DNA from: Enterobacter kobei
GTDB lineage: Bacteria; Pseudomonadota; Gammaproteobacteria; Enterobacterales; Enterobacteriaceae
Direction: 5' to 3'
Assembly (NCBI RefSeq): GCF_018323985.1
Contig: NZ_AP024590.1
Span: 3,596,001-3,660,000, forward strand
Length of the DNA stretch: 64,000 nucleotides
A program made the position numbers and the translations under genes. The notes below the pieces were generated by a model. The model made no database searches, was not told the DNA's origin, and saw only the letters and a program-made list of their open reading frames with translations. This document shows positions 1 to 7,840 of the stretch, piece by piece; positions within the stretch are counted from its first letter, which is position 1, and each line of letters begins with the position of its first letter.

Positions 1-2
1 TT

Positions 3-953
3 TGTCTGGCGCACTTTCCCGTCACGCTGGTTTATGGCGTGTCGCTGGTTAACGCCCTGGATAATTTGCTAAGGGAACATCTCCATATTGCGCTTATCAG
101 TCGCGGCTGGCTGGCGTTTATTGTCGTCGCCTTCCTGTTTGTGGTGTTAAGTAACGGACGTGAAAAAGTGGTCAGTATTCTGAGCACGCTTGCCCTGCCA
201 TTTGCCCTGACCGTGGTGATCATCGCCGCCGTGCAGATCCCGGACTGGCAACTGGCAAACATCACCGAGGCGTTGAAAGCCACTAATAATGCCCCGACCG
301 GTGAAACCATAAAAAATCTGTGGCTGACGTTACCGCTGATCACTTTCGCGTTTTGTTCAACGCCATTAATATCCCCGCTGGCGGCACATTATCGTGAAAA
401 GCATAACGGCGGAGAAACCAAAGCCGTACTGGTTGTACGCCTGGCTTATACACTGATCTTCTTCAGCATTATTTTCTTCGTACTGAGCTGTATTTTAAGC
501 ATTCCTCATGAGACCTTTGTCGCCGCAAAGGCACAAAATCTTAACGTCTTATCGGTTATGGAGGGTAACGGAGGTTCCGGGTTACTTTTCTATGCGGCGC
601 CGTTGATAGCCATTATCGGCATGACAAAGTCATTTTTAGGCATCTGTCTGCCGGTCGCCGAAACCTTCTCTGATTTGATCACCGAAACGGCGGGTGTGAA
701 TAAGGGGGCAGGCAAGATCATTGCATTCCTGCTGATGTTCGTGGTGTCCTTTGCCGTGGTATATGCGAACCCGAACGTGATTAACCTTATTGAAACCGTC
801 TGCGGGCCGATGATTGCCATTTTCCTGTTCCTGATCCCGGTGTTCCTGATTTATACCCGCGATGCGCTGCGCCCACTGCGCGGGGTGACCCCGATGATTG
901 TATTACTCGGCGGTATCCTGACCGTCTCAGCGTTACTGTACGGAATGTTGTGA
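3..953 (+). CDS. HAAAP-family amino acid/proton symporter (5' end outside window)
   Basis: The frame is open from the first complete codon, so this is the C-terminal part (about 316 residues) of a protein whose start lies left of the window. It is strongly hydrophobic, with repeated membrane-spanning segments. The stretches LPLITFAFCSTPLIS and APLIAIIGMTKSFLG match the equivalent regions of SdaC/TdcC-type transporters (hydroxy/aromatic amino acid permease family) as I remember them. Proton-coupled import of serine, threonine or a related amino acid is therefore likely; the substrate cannot be read from sequence. The gene converges on the radical-SAM gene, and the two coding regions overlap by 21 bases. 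Confidence 0.75.
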   Translation, partial: CLAHFPVTLVYGVSLVNALDNLLREHLHIALISRGWLAFIVVAFLFVVLSNGREKVVSILSTLALPFALTVVIIAAVQIPDWQLANITEALKATNNAPTGETIKNLWLTLPLITFAFCSTPLISPLAAHYREKHNGGETKAVLVVRLAYTLIFFSIIFFVLSCILSIPHETFVAAKAQNLNVLSVMEGNGGSGLLFYAAPLIAIIGMTKSFLGICLPVAETFSDLITETAGVNKGAGKIIAFLLMFVVSFAVVYANPNVINLIETVCGPMIAIFLFLIPVFLIYTRDALRPLRGVTPMIVLLGGILTVSALLYGML

Positions 954-2111
954 GGGCGCGCTAAGCCAGTGTAAAAGGTAAGTGAAGTAGGGCTGGAACC
1001 CCTGGCACAAATAATTCAGTCCGGCTTCGCCTGCTGTTGTGCGCATAAAACGGTGCTTCGGACACCCGCCCTGACAAGCCTGTAACACAGGACACTGACG
1101 GCACTGTCGGGGCAGCGATGTATATTTGTCACTGCCGAATTTTTTATGCACATATGAATCAATCATCTCCGCCAGGGTATTTACCCTGATATTACCTAAG
1201 CGGTATTGCGGATACACATAGTGATCACAGGCATATATATCGCCGTTATGCTCGACGATGACCGATCGCCCGCAGGTCGGCTGATGATGACATATCGCGC
1301 CGGGCACATTCATAAAGCGCGCAAAAGCCCACTCGATATTCATGACAAAGATGTTGCCGACATCCTGTTTACGCCAGGCGTCAAAAACGCCGATCAGAAA
1401 CTGACCATAATCAGCGGGTAATACTGACCAGGGCGTCACGCCCTCGCCCGATCCGCCGGGTGCCTGCAATTTCAGACCGGCTTGCCGCGCATTCTCATCC
1501 GCCAGGCGTTCAACCACCGGGATAAACTGAATAAACTCCACCCCGGCATCGCGCAGAAAATGATAAATCTCCAGCGGATACTGAGCGCTGTGGCGATTTA
1601 CACATGCCAGCACGTTGTACTTTACCTTGTATTTTTGCAGCAGAGCGAGCGCCCGCATCACCCGATGGTGGGTGGGCTTACCGCTTCTGGTAAGGCGATA
1701 CTTATCGTGGATGGCGGCGGGACCATCCAGCGAAAGGCCAATTAAAAAATCGTTGTCGGCAAAAAACTGACACCAGGCCTCGTTCAGTAATATCCCGTTG
1801 GTCTGAAAACTGTTGGTTATTTTCCGACCGGCCCCGTATTTGTGCTGTAACGAGACGGCATTTCGATAAAATTCCAGCCCCGCTAACGCCGGTTCCCCGC
1901 CCTGCCAGGAAAAGGCAACCTCATCATCCGGATACGTCGATTCAATATAACTGCGCACATAAGACTCAAGCACGTTATCACGCATAATATGAGGCTGCGG
2001 GTAGTAAACTTCTTTTTCAAGGTAAAAACAGTAGCGGCAATTAAGGTTACAGACAGAACCTGTGGGTTTGGCCATCACATGAAAGGCACGTATCTGCGTA
2101 TTTTTTAGCAT
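933..2111 (-). CDS. radical SAM/SPASM protein, anaerobic sulfatase-maturase type
   Basis: The 392-residue protein has the radical-SAM signature C-x3-C-x2-C at C21, C25 and C28 (VCNLNCRYCFY), then a GGEP motif (SWQGGEPALAG). The C-terminal third is cysteine-rich (CHHQPTCGRS, CDHYVYPQ, CRQCPVLQACQGGCPKHR), typical of a SPASM domain binding auxiliary Fe-S clusters. This layout and length fit anaerobic sulfatase-maturating enzymes (AslB/YdeM/ChuR group), which oxidise a Ser or Cys of a sulfatase to formylglycine. No sulfatase gene is visible here; it may lie left of the window. An internal start at residue 13 (MAKPTG) is possible. Another peptide-modifying SPASM role cannot be excluded. Confidence 0.8.
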   Translation of the reverse strand: MLKNTQIRAFHVMAKPTGSVCNLNCRYCFYLEKEVYYPQPHIMRDNVLESYVRSYIESTYPDDEVAFSWQGGEPALAGLEFYRNAVSLQHKYGAGRKITNSFQTNGILLNEAWCQFFADNDFLIGLSLDGPAAIHDKYRLTRSGKPTHHRVMRALALLQKYKVKYNVLACVNRHSAQYPLEIYHFLRDAGVEFIQFIPVVERLADENARQAGLKLQAPGGSGEGVTPWSVLPADYGQFLIGVFDAWRKQDVGNIFVMNIEWAFARFMNVPGAICHHQPTCGRSVIVEHNGDIYACDHYVYPQYRLGNIRVNTLAEMIDSYVHKKFGSDKYTSLPRQCRQCPVLQACQGGCPKHRFMRTTAGEAGLNYLCQGFQPYFTYLLHWLSAPSQHSVQ

Positions 2112-2293
2112 ATCCGTATTCCTGCCGGGGAAGAGTCCCTGCTACGCGCGTTAATGTACGCATATTATCCCGACACAGGCGGCGCATTTTTGTTGTGCAA
2201 AAATAGCTATTTTGAGGGGTATCGATACGTTTTTGCGAGGTGGATCGGACCGAGCAGGCCTGGATATTTTAAATAAACGAGAAGGAGAAGAAG

Positions 2294-2309
2294 TGGTGTG
2301 ATAATAGGA
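2294..2309. other. degenerate att site, left end of the tRNA-Thr island
   Basis: The + strand reads TGGTG followed by TGATAATAGGA. The 3' end of the tRNA-Thr gene at 33185 reads TGGTGCCGATAATAGGA on the same strand. The two agree apart from one substitution and one missing base. The copy is in direct orientation, as expected for attL/attR of an island integrated into the tRNA 3' end. Integrase arm-like repeats lie just inside it at 2371-2390, mirroring the right end. The boundary is an inference from these two repeats. Confidence 0.6.
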
Positions 2310-2370
2310 ACATAACAAAACCTATTTAACAATTGATAAATATACATATTTTCTTGTTTCATTTTTATAA

Positions 2371-2390
2371 ATGCCCCCTTTTGTGCCCCC
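2371..2390. repeat. integrase arm-type direct repeats, left end
   Basis: Two copies of the octamer (A/G)TGCCCCC, at 2371-2378 and 2383-2390, lie inside the left boundary. The same paired arrangement is at 33051-33070 near the right end. Paired copies of this motif are common beside P4-type integrases. I infer arm-site function; no binding data are involved. Confidence 0.55.
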
Positions 2391-2490
2391 ACCTTGTTTT
2401 TCATGGGACTCGATGAGTCTTTCATCGAGTCGTCAATCCCACTAATTTCTTCACAGACTGTGCAAATCTTCGCTGCTCTTGGAGCCCTCC

Positions 2491-2859
2491 TCACTGCCGC
2501 GATCGGCTAAGAACAATATTACTTACTTCCCGATACGAACAATCGTTCATTAATCCGCATGCTCTCCTGGCATGAAGGATATCTGTCACAGTCAAATATG
2601 GCGTTCGTTCCTGTAAGGTAAATCCATTGCGATCGATACGAATTAACTCATTCTTTTCTACCAGAAAGTTAACAGCATTAGCCAGAGTGATACCGGCATC
2701 GATATGTTCCTGTATAACGGTTTGATCACAGAAAGGCGTATCGTTCAGGGTCAGACCATAGTGTTTTTCCAGTAGCCGTGTAAGAAGCATTTGCCAGACT
2801 GCAACGGGCGACAGACAGGGCTTCGCCGCCCGCGAAATTGTAGCAGGTAGAGTTTTCAT
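2491..2859 (-). CDS. cbtA: CbtA/YkfI/YpjF family type IV toxin
   Basis: The 122-residue protein begins MKTLPATISRAAKPC and contains LTLNDTPFCDQTVIQEHIDAGITL and NFLVEKNELIRIDRNGF-like segments characteristic of the YeeV/CbtA toxin family. In E. coli these proteins block assembly of MreB and FtsZ. The N-terminus resembles YpjF and the C-terminus (GLMNDCSYREVSNI) resembles CbtA. The start was placed at residue 22 of the longer open frame, where family homology begins. It lies directly downstream of its antitoxin gene on the same strand. Confidence 0.85.
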   Translation of the reverse strand: MKTLPATISRAAKPCLSPVAVWQMLLTRLLEKHYGLTLNDTPFCDQTVIQEHIDAGITLANAVNFLVEKNELIRIDRNGFTLQERTPYLTVTDILHARRACGLMNDCSYREVSNIVLSRSRQ

Positions 2860-2879
2860 GCTTGCTCTCGTGAAATTAG

Positions 2880-3197
2880 TTAGCTTTGAGTGGGATAAAC
2901 AGCGATATATACGTAGCCGCAACTACCAAGAGTATCGGCTTCGCAGGTAAAACCGTTGTGGTACAGGGTGACACAGTGGGCATGGCGAGGGTTCATTTCA
3001 CCAGTAGTCAGCATTGATTCCATCTGACTGATAAAATGCGGGAATGCGACATCCAACTTCAGGCATTCGGCATCACTAAACTTATCGGTGATATTTGCCC
3101 GGTCAGCCAGATAGTGCAGCCGGTTCCCCTCCTGCACCAGACGGGCTCCCAGGCGTGGCGTAATATCCCGCTGCAGGCCCCATGTGATGTTGCTCAT
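2880..3197 (-). CDS. yfjZ: YfjZ/CbeA family antitoxin
   Basis: The 105-residue protein starts MSNITWGLQRDITPRLGARL and ends CGYVYIAVYPTQS. It is nearly identical along its length to E. coli YfjZ/YeeU (CbeA) as remembered. Members of this family counter the partner toxin by stabilising MreB/FtsZ bundles rather than by binding the toxin (type IV system). A good Shine-Dalgarno sequence (AGGAGG on the minus strand, about 3200-3207) precedes the start. The toxin gene begins 20 bases downstream, so the pair is probably co-transcribed with the rest of this module. Confidence 0.9.
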   Translation of the reverse strand: MSNITWGLQRDITPRLGARLVQEGNRLHYLADRANITDKFSDAECLKLDVAFPHFISQMESMLTTGEMNPRHAHCVTLYHNGFTCEADTLGSCGYVYIAVYPTQS

Positions 3198-3215
3198 TTA
3201 TAACCTCCTTTGTTG

Positions 3216-3437
3216 TCAGTTCAGGGTAATACTCATCAGGCAGGCATACGGTCCGTTGCGGTCATGGCGACGTTCGGCGTATACCGCCAGCACGCCGGGA
3301 ATGTCAGGAACTACCTGACCGGTGTAATGACAGACACTGCCGTGCCACTGGTATCTGCCGGTGCAGTAGCGAAAAATACGGGAGGCCGGATGTTGACGGT
3401 AAATCGTCATCGCCCGGCGTTTACTGATAATTTTCAT
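3216..3437 (-). CDS. ypjJ: DUF987 family protein (YpjJ/YeeT/YkfH)
   Basis: This is a 73-residue basic protein beginning MKIISKRRAMTIYRQHPASR. It sits between the radC-like gene and the antitoxin gene, the position of yeeT, ykfH and ypjJ in the K-12 CP4 prophages. Family function is unknown. The start was chosen at the internal ATG that matches the family rather than the upstream in-frame ATG four codons earlier. Spacing to its neighbours is short on both sides, supporting a single operon. Confidence 0.8.
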   Translation of the reverse strand: MKIISKRRAMTIYRQHPASRIFRYCTGRYQWHGSVCHYTGQVVPDIPGVLAVYAERRHDRNGPYACLMSITLN

Positions 3438-3445
3438 GTAATACC

Positions 3446-3928
3446 TCAAAGCAGACCGTGTTCAGCGAACGACAATATCTGCGTGCCACCGACGATAAGG
3501 TGGTCAGGCACACGGATATCAACGAGCTGGAGCGCCTGCACCAGACGCTGTGTGACAGCTTTATCGGCCTGACTGGGTATGGTGTCACCGGAAGGGTGGT
3601 TGTGCGCAAATAACACTGCTGCCGCATTAAAGTGCAGGGCCCGCTTGACCACCTCTCGGGGATGTACCTCGGTGCAGCTAATGGAACCGGCAAACAGGGT
3701 TTCGTGGGCAATCAACTGGTTCTGCTGATTGAGATAAAGCACCATAAACTCCTCTCGCTCAAGCCCGGCCATTTTCAACCGCAGCCAGTCGCGGGCGGCC
3801 TGTGTGGAGGTGAACGCCACGCCAGTTTCGCGCAGGTGGCGGTCAAGCAGGGCCAGGGCATGTTGCACAGTGCGTTGAGCGCTCAGTGGGAGTACCGAAG
3901 CTTGTGGGGTAAGTGACTGTTCCATCAT
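3446..3928 (-). CDS. yfjY: RadC-family JAMM-domain protein (YfjY/YeeS type)
   Basis: The product is about 160 residues, the length of the short CP4-prophage RadC paralogues. It contains the metal-binding signature AHNHPSGDTIPSQAD (HxHPSG...D) preceded by a conserved Glu region, as in JAMM/MPN+ domains. It lacks the N-terminal helix-hairpin-helix domain of chromosomal RadC. The DNA-repair role once given to RadC is not supported, so the molecular function is open. The start shown uses the first of two adjacent ATGs, downstream of GAGGATAC on the minus strand. Confidence 0.88.
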   Translation of the reverse strand: MMEQSLTPQASVLPLSAQRTVQHALALLDRHLRETGVAFTSTQAARDWLRLKMAGLEREEFMVLYLNQQNQLIAHETLFAGSISCTEVHPREVVKRALHFNAAAVLFAHNHPSGDTIPSQADKAVTQRLVQALQLVDIRVPDHLIVGGTQILSFAEHGLL

Positions 3929-3936
3929 GAGTATCC

Positions 3937-4386
3937 TCAATCAATAATGCTCAGAATGGCGTGAGCTTCGGGATGCTGCAGGGCATAGTCCCGCAGGCGG
4001 TAATAGTGCGCGGTCATCGCGTCACATTCTGTACGGCAGGTATGGTGGCTGTATTCAATCAGGCAGGCAGCGATACCGGCGGCTTCCGCGCTCATTTCCG
4101 CATCATTGCCGTTCATGCTGTTGAGCAGATGCCATTTATCGTCACTGTCAGCATCGGGAGCCATAAACGCGCCGCCATTGCTGAGCGTGTAAAAGGACCA
4201 GATACCACCGTTGTACTCATCACAGAAGCGGTCCATCCAGGTGAAAATACGGGGTTCCAGCGTTATCCACTGCGGGATAGTGCCAAAGTGTTGTGGCCAG
4301 AAGCCGATACGTTGTTCATCGGGTACAGCTGTGGCGGTGATAATCAACTGTGGCTCGTTAGCCAGGATGAGGGTGTGCTGTGTCAT
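3937..4386 (-). CDS. yfjX: antirestriction protein, ArdB/KlcA family (YfjX type)
   Basis: The 149-residue protein contains RIGFWPQHFGTIPQWI, MDRFCDEYNGGIW and GGAFMAPD, hallmark segments of ArdB/KlcA proteins. ArdB homologues relieve type I restriction of incoming DNA without acting as DNA mimics. The start was set at MTQHTL (residue 34 of the longer frame) because a GGAG Shine-Dalgarno lies just upstream and the length then matches the family. It ends 8 bases before the radC-like gene. Confidence 0.88.
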   Translation of the reverse strand: MTQHTLILANEPQLIITATAVPDEQRIGFWPQHFGTIPQWITLEPRIFTWMDRFCDEYNGGIWSFYTLSNGGAFMAPDADSDDKWHLLNSMNGNDAEMSAEAAGIAACLIEYSHHTCRTECDAMTAHYYRLRDYALQHPEAHAILSIID

Positions 4387-4485
4387 GGTGTTCTCCGGGA
4401 ATAAAATCGCCAGCAACTCAGGCTGTCGTGATGGGGAATAAATGATGTGGTGTGAAGCGTGATGCCGCGTTAAGTGCGCGTTCAA

Positions 4486-4725
4486 TTAGAGTGCTGAGGG
4501 CTCCTTTATAATGCCGTACTGCCGGATATAGCGGTTAAGCCCAGCTCCGCCATCAGGTTCAAAGCTCCATGCCCGCCAGACCATCAGGCCTTCTGGGTCA
4601 CGAGCCACCAGTCGGAAGTGACTACCCTGGTCGTCTTCAATGGTGATATTGCGGTACGCTACCGTGACCGCTTCCGCTTGTATCCGGGTGAACGGTCCCG
4701 GTGGCAGCAACACTGATTGGGGCAT
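4486..4725 (-). CDS. ykfF: DUF905 family protein (YkfF type)
   Basis: This is a 79-residue protein starting MPQSVLLPPGPFTRIQAEAV, with DDQGSHFRLV and MVWRAWSFEPD blocks. Length and motifs agree with YkfF of E. coli prophage CP4-6. Function is unknown; the family is found beside antirestriction genes on plasmids and CP4-type islands. It lies about 100 bases upstream of the yfjX start on the same strand. Confidence 0.82.
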   Translation of the reverse strand: MPQSVLLPPGPFTRIQAEAVTVAYRNITIEDDQGSHFRLVARDPEGLMVWRAWSFEPDGGAGLNRYIRQYGIIKEPSAL

Positions 4726-4800
4726 TTACAGGCTCCTGATAAAGGAAACCCCGGCAGCCTGGTGGCCGTCGGGGTTAGTTTGCGGGGGAAGATGCGGCTG

Positions 4801-5268
4801 TTAGTCGTTACCGCAGTCTCCGGGAGTGGGCAGGACTTTCTCAGCGTTCTTCAGGTCAGCAGTGAAAGTCCCCGCTTTGCGGTCATTGACGTAGACGTCG
4901 AACTGCCTGGCCTTACGGATATCCATGATGAAACTAAACCAGGCATTATCCCCGTTACGCCAGCCAAGGGTTGAGGGAATGGCATATTGCTTATGGTCCA
5001 TCACCACTGTGATGTCAGTACTGTCATCATGCGAGCTGATCGTTTTATCACCTGCAAGGGTCAGAAAAACCGAGTGCTGGTAAATACCGTTCTGGTCCGG
5101 ATTTTCCGTGCAGTTGATGGTAAACATCTTTCCGCTGCCATCCGTCACACTGTATTCCGCATTGCCCTGACCGTACCCCTGTTGCCAGAGCCCCGAAACC
5201 GCAGAGGCATTGAAGCTGATAAGCAGCACGCCTGCGAGCATGAGCCGACTTAAAAAATTTATTTTCAT
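4801..5268 (-). CDS. yfjT: secreted protein of the YfjT type
   Basis: The 155-residue protein has a clear Sec signal peptide (MKINFLSRLMLAGVLLISFN, cleavage after ASA). The mature part contains two cysteines, INCTENPDQNG and the C-terminal PGDCGND. Its length and position, downstream of the YfjS-like lipoprotein gene, match YfjT of CP4-57. A periplasmic location is likely, function unknown. The gene follows the lipoprotein gene by 23 bases, with an AGGAGA-like ribosome site, so the two are probably one transcript. Confidence 0.78.
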   Translation of the reverse strand: MKINFLSRLMLAGVLLISFNASAVSGLWQQGYGQGNAEYSVTDGSGKMFTINCTENPDQNGIYQHSVFLTLAGDKTISSHDDSTDITVVMDHKQYAIPSTLGWRNGDNAWFSFIMDIRKARQFDVYVNDRKAGTFTADLKNAEKVLPTPGDCGND

Positions 5269-5291
5269 TTCTGTCTCCTTTGTCTTTGTAT

Positions 5292-5732
5292 TTATTCCCG
5301 CTTATCAGGATTTGAGGGTATCAGCAGCCGTCCCATCAGTTTGCCGTCATGGGAATATTCAAGGAAACGCTCCCGGGTGCGCGGGTCAGTTTTCTCGTGG
5401 TATTGCAGGCGGATGTTGTCGGCAATACACAGCGCATTCATCAGCGGCTGGACGGTTTTCTCCTCCATATCCACCAGATAGTAGTAACTGCCACCCTCGC
5501 AACCATCGGGCGACTGGCGGGTGCGTAAGACCTGCAGAGTGGGGCCAGAAAGAGCAATCTGCGACCACTCTTCCCTGACATCATCCTGACGGCTGACCAC
5601 ATCGCTGAAGCGCGGAGGCGTGAGGTCCTTAAATTTACTGATAGCTTTCAGGTCATCACTCCTGTCATCGCAGGCGCTCAGAAACAGAGTGGAGGCAACC
5701 AGCGCCAGTAGAGGTAGTGTTTTACGTTTCAT
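5292..5732 (-). CDS. yfjS: lipoprotein of the YfjS/YafY family
   Basis: This 146-residue protein has a signal peptide ending in the lipobox LSAC, with the acylated Cys at residue 21 followed by DD. An Asp-Asp after the Cys favours retention at the inner membrane. The mature sequence (SKFKDLTPPRFSDVVS, YYYLVDMEEKTVQPLMNALC) closely resembles YfjS and YafY of the K-12 CP4 prophages. YafY has been reported to influence envelope protease DegP levels in E. coli. The start codon overlaps the stop of the upstream membrane-protein gene by one base (TAATG), implying coupled translation. Confidence 0.85.
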   Translation of the reverse strand: MKRKTLPLLALVASTLFLSACDDRSDDLKAISKFKDLTPPRFSDVVSRQDDVREEWSQIALSGPTLQVLRTRQSPDGCEGGSYYYLVDMEEKTVQPLMNALCIADNIRLQYHEKTDPRTRERFLEYSHDGKLMGRLLIPSNPDKRE

Positions 5733-5968
5733 TATTTTTTTCCTGAAATCAGACGAACCACTTTGGTAAAGACATAAATCCCCACGAAAATACCCACCGG
5801 CACGCCGACGAACGGCGTCAGCGCGACACTGGCAGCACCGGCTGCGCCACCTCCCGTCAGTAGTGCGGCAACGGTGGCAAGTGTCAGAGCCGTGAGGCTG
5901 TCGGACACTCCGGTTTTGTTCAGAATGATGACGATGATAACTATGGCGATAATGGCAATAACGGGCAC
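5732..5968 (-). CDS. ypjK: small membrane protein, YpjK-like
   Basis: This is a 78-residue, very hydrophobic protein: one membrane segment near the N-terminus (VIAIIAIVIIVIIL) and a glycine/alanine-rich second one. I chose the GTG at 5968 because a strong Shine-Dalgarno (GGGAGGAG) lies just upstream and the longer open frame upstream overlaps the neighbouring regulator out of context. Size and location, between yfjR- and yfjS-like genes, match YpjK of CP4-57. Function is unknown. Confidence 0.65.
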   Translation of the reverse strand: MPVIAIIAIVIIVIILNKTGVSDSLTALTLATVAALLTGGGAAGAASVALTPFVGVPVGIFVGIYVFTKVVRLISGKK

Positions 5969-6008
5969 TGGGCTCCTCCCTGTTGCCGGGTTGATAACAA
6001 CGCCTGCG

Positions 6009-6710
6009 CTATTCCGGTGGGCTGTCAGCCGGAACAAACGTAAGCAGTGACTGCTGGATAAAGCGAAAATGGGGTAAGGCCTGAATGAAGACCGGGTCTT
6101 CAACCAGGCGACACAGACTGTCATTGCGGCGGAAAGTCTCCTGTAAAGGCTGAATCAGATGGATTTCATCAAGTGTGAATAAGGCGATATGCCCTTCGTG
6201 TTCAGCCACCAGATACCAGGTCTGCTGGTGGATGAGTAACCGGCAGGGAGACAGGCGCTCACAGCGTCGCCCCTCCGCAATCAGCGTCACCCGCCTACGC
6301 CCGGTAATGGCCTGAATCAGTCTCCAGAAAGACAATGCTCCTGAAGGCGAAGGAACCGGATTGGCTGGTGCTATCACGCAGGGAGACTCATCGCACATCA
6401 GCAGAGCGTTCACCAGACGGCGGTCAAGCCCGGGAAAAAGTCCGGCCAGCCCGCTGCGGTGGGCAAAGATAAGCACGTCGGGCACCATCTGCATCTCACT
6501 GCCAGCAGTGCGTAAGCGGCAGTATCCGGACTGATACTCCAGGTCCAGATACATCAGTCGTTCACGAAAATCACGCCGCAGCGTGCGCACTGACACGCCA
6601 AACTCAGCGGCCAGTTTGCGCACGCTCAACGTTTCACCCGCCACCAGACGGCTGATTATCAGTGACAGCCTGACAGCCAGCCGCTCATGGCGGCGTTCTG
6701 CCTGTGTCAT
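6009..6710 (-). CDS. yfjR: HTH/WYL-type transcriptional regulator (YfjR-like)
   Basis: The 233-residue protein has an N-terminal winged-helix of DeoR type (LSVRKLAAEFGVSVRTLRRD, residues about 29-48) and a WYL-like C-terminal region containing LLIHQQTWYLVAEHEG. It corresponds to YfjR of CP4-57 in order and length. It sits directly upstream of the ypjK-yfjS-yfjT string and may control the module. The target is unknown; WYL domains often sense nucleotides or DNA ends, which would suit an island regulator. Confidence 0.85.
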   Translation of the reverse strand: MTQAERRHERLAVRLSLIISRLVAGETLSVRKLAAEFGVSVRTLRRDFRERLMYLDLEYQSGYCRLRTAGSEMQMVPDVLIFAHRSGLAGLFPGLDRRLVNALLMCDESPCVIAPANPVPSPSGALSFWRLIQAITGRRRVTLIAEGRRCERLSPCRLLIHQQTWYLVAEHEGHIALFTLDEIHLIQPLQETFRRNDSLCRLVEDPVFIQALPHFRFIQQSLLTFVPADSPPE

Positions 6711-6926
6711 GAGAGGTTCTCCAGGAAAGTTAACTGACTGAAAATGATGTGATTACTTTAAAGAGGGGGGCGGACAGGGTATGGACAACGCAGAAACTAT
6801 TTTTTATTTCTGCAAAAGCCAGATGTAACGGGGGTTAAAGGCTATAACCGGGAGACTGAGGCACACGAGCACATAGCGATGCGGACAGGTGGTGTCCGAT
6901 ATTAACAACGTGGCAACATGAAACGT

Positions 6927-7748
6927 CTACTGCAGTTGCGTGAGCAGGGTTTCTGCCATCACCCACAGCGCACGGTTAAGCTTTACGTCCCCGTCAATGC
7001 CACGCACGGCACGGGTATGCGTCCGTCCGCCTTTAGCATTACGCCCGCTGAGTCCGCCCTTAATCAGGTTTTCCTGCACACGCTGATAGGTGGTCCAAAG
7101 GTCATTGCTCTCATCCTGCCAGCGGCGCGGGGAGAGTATCTGCGATTCAGTAACCGGCTGGTGGTCCTCACCAAAGCGATACGTTAGCGCGGCTTTTGCC
7201 AGTGCCTGCTGCGCAGGTGGTGGTAACAGCAACGACTGCATGGCATCCCGCTTTTCCTCCACACGGTCAAAAATTCCCAGTACTTCATACGCCCCCTCAA
7301 TAACCTGACTCACCACATCCCCCTTGTGTGGCACCCGTACCTCGCCAAACGACTCACCGCAGACGAGGCCGTTTTGACACACAGCCCTGAACAGGCCAGG
7401 CAACATCTGGTAAGAGCTGGAGCCATCATGGGAGTTGAGCAGGATAATTTCCGGCACCTGCTTACCGGTAATCTGCCCCTCCCGACGCAGGCGCAGCATG
7501 TGCTTCGTATGTTCACGACGGCCAGGATCGCGAACGCGGGTCTGACAGGCAAAGAATGGCTGGAAGCCTTCCCGCTGCAGGCTGTCGAGCAGGGATATGG
7601 TGGGTATGTAGGTGTAGCGTTCACTACGGGACTCGTGTTTGTCCTCGCTGAATACGCTGGGCACCACGCGAAGCAGCTCTTCACGGGTTAACGGACGGTC
7701 ACGACGGATAAGGTTTGCAGCGCCAAAGCGCGAAGCCAGACGGGTCAT
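6927..7748 (-). CDS. yfjQ: DUF932 family protein (YfjQ/YkfI-neighbour type)
   Basis: The protein is 273 residues, starting MTRLASRFGAANLIRRDRPL, and is close to E. coli YfjQ over its full length. DUF932 proteins are widespread on phages and islands and resemble phage/plasmid proteins of unknown biochemical role. The internal Met at residue 6 of the longer frame was taken as start, matching the family length. Upstream, the 92-base gap to the GTPase gene contains no clear terminator, so the two may be co-transcribed. Confidence 0.88.
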   Translation of the reverse strand: MTRLASRFGAANLIRRDRPLTREELLRVVPSVFSEDKHESRSERYTYIPTISLLDSLQREGFQPFFACQTRVRDPGRREHTKHMLRLRREGQITGKQVPEIILLNSHDGSSSYQMLPGLFRAVCQNGLVCGESFGEVRVPHKGDVVSQVIEGAYEVLGIFDRVEEKRDAMQSLLLPPPAQQALAKAALTYRFGEDHQPVTESQILSPRRWQDESNDLWTTYQRVQENLIKGGLSGRNAKGGRTHTRAVRGIDGDVKLNRALWVMAETLLTQLQ

Positions 7749-7840
7749 AAGCAGACTCCTCATAACGGGAAAATATATAAAAGAAATCCCCGTCGCATGA
7801 AGGCGACAGGGCTAGGAAAACAACTGGCAGGATTAAATAC

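Noticed and set aside
2207..2494. 95-codon open frame on the minus strand across the left island end
   Set aside because: It runs through the att remnant and the CCCCC-rich repeats, lacks a ribosome site and family similarity, and is explained by the repeats.
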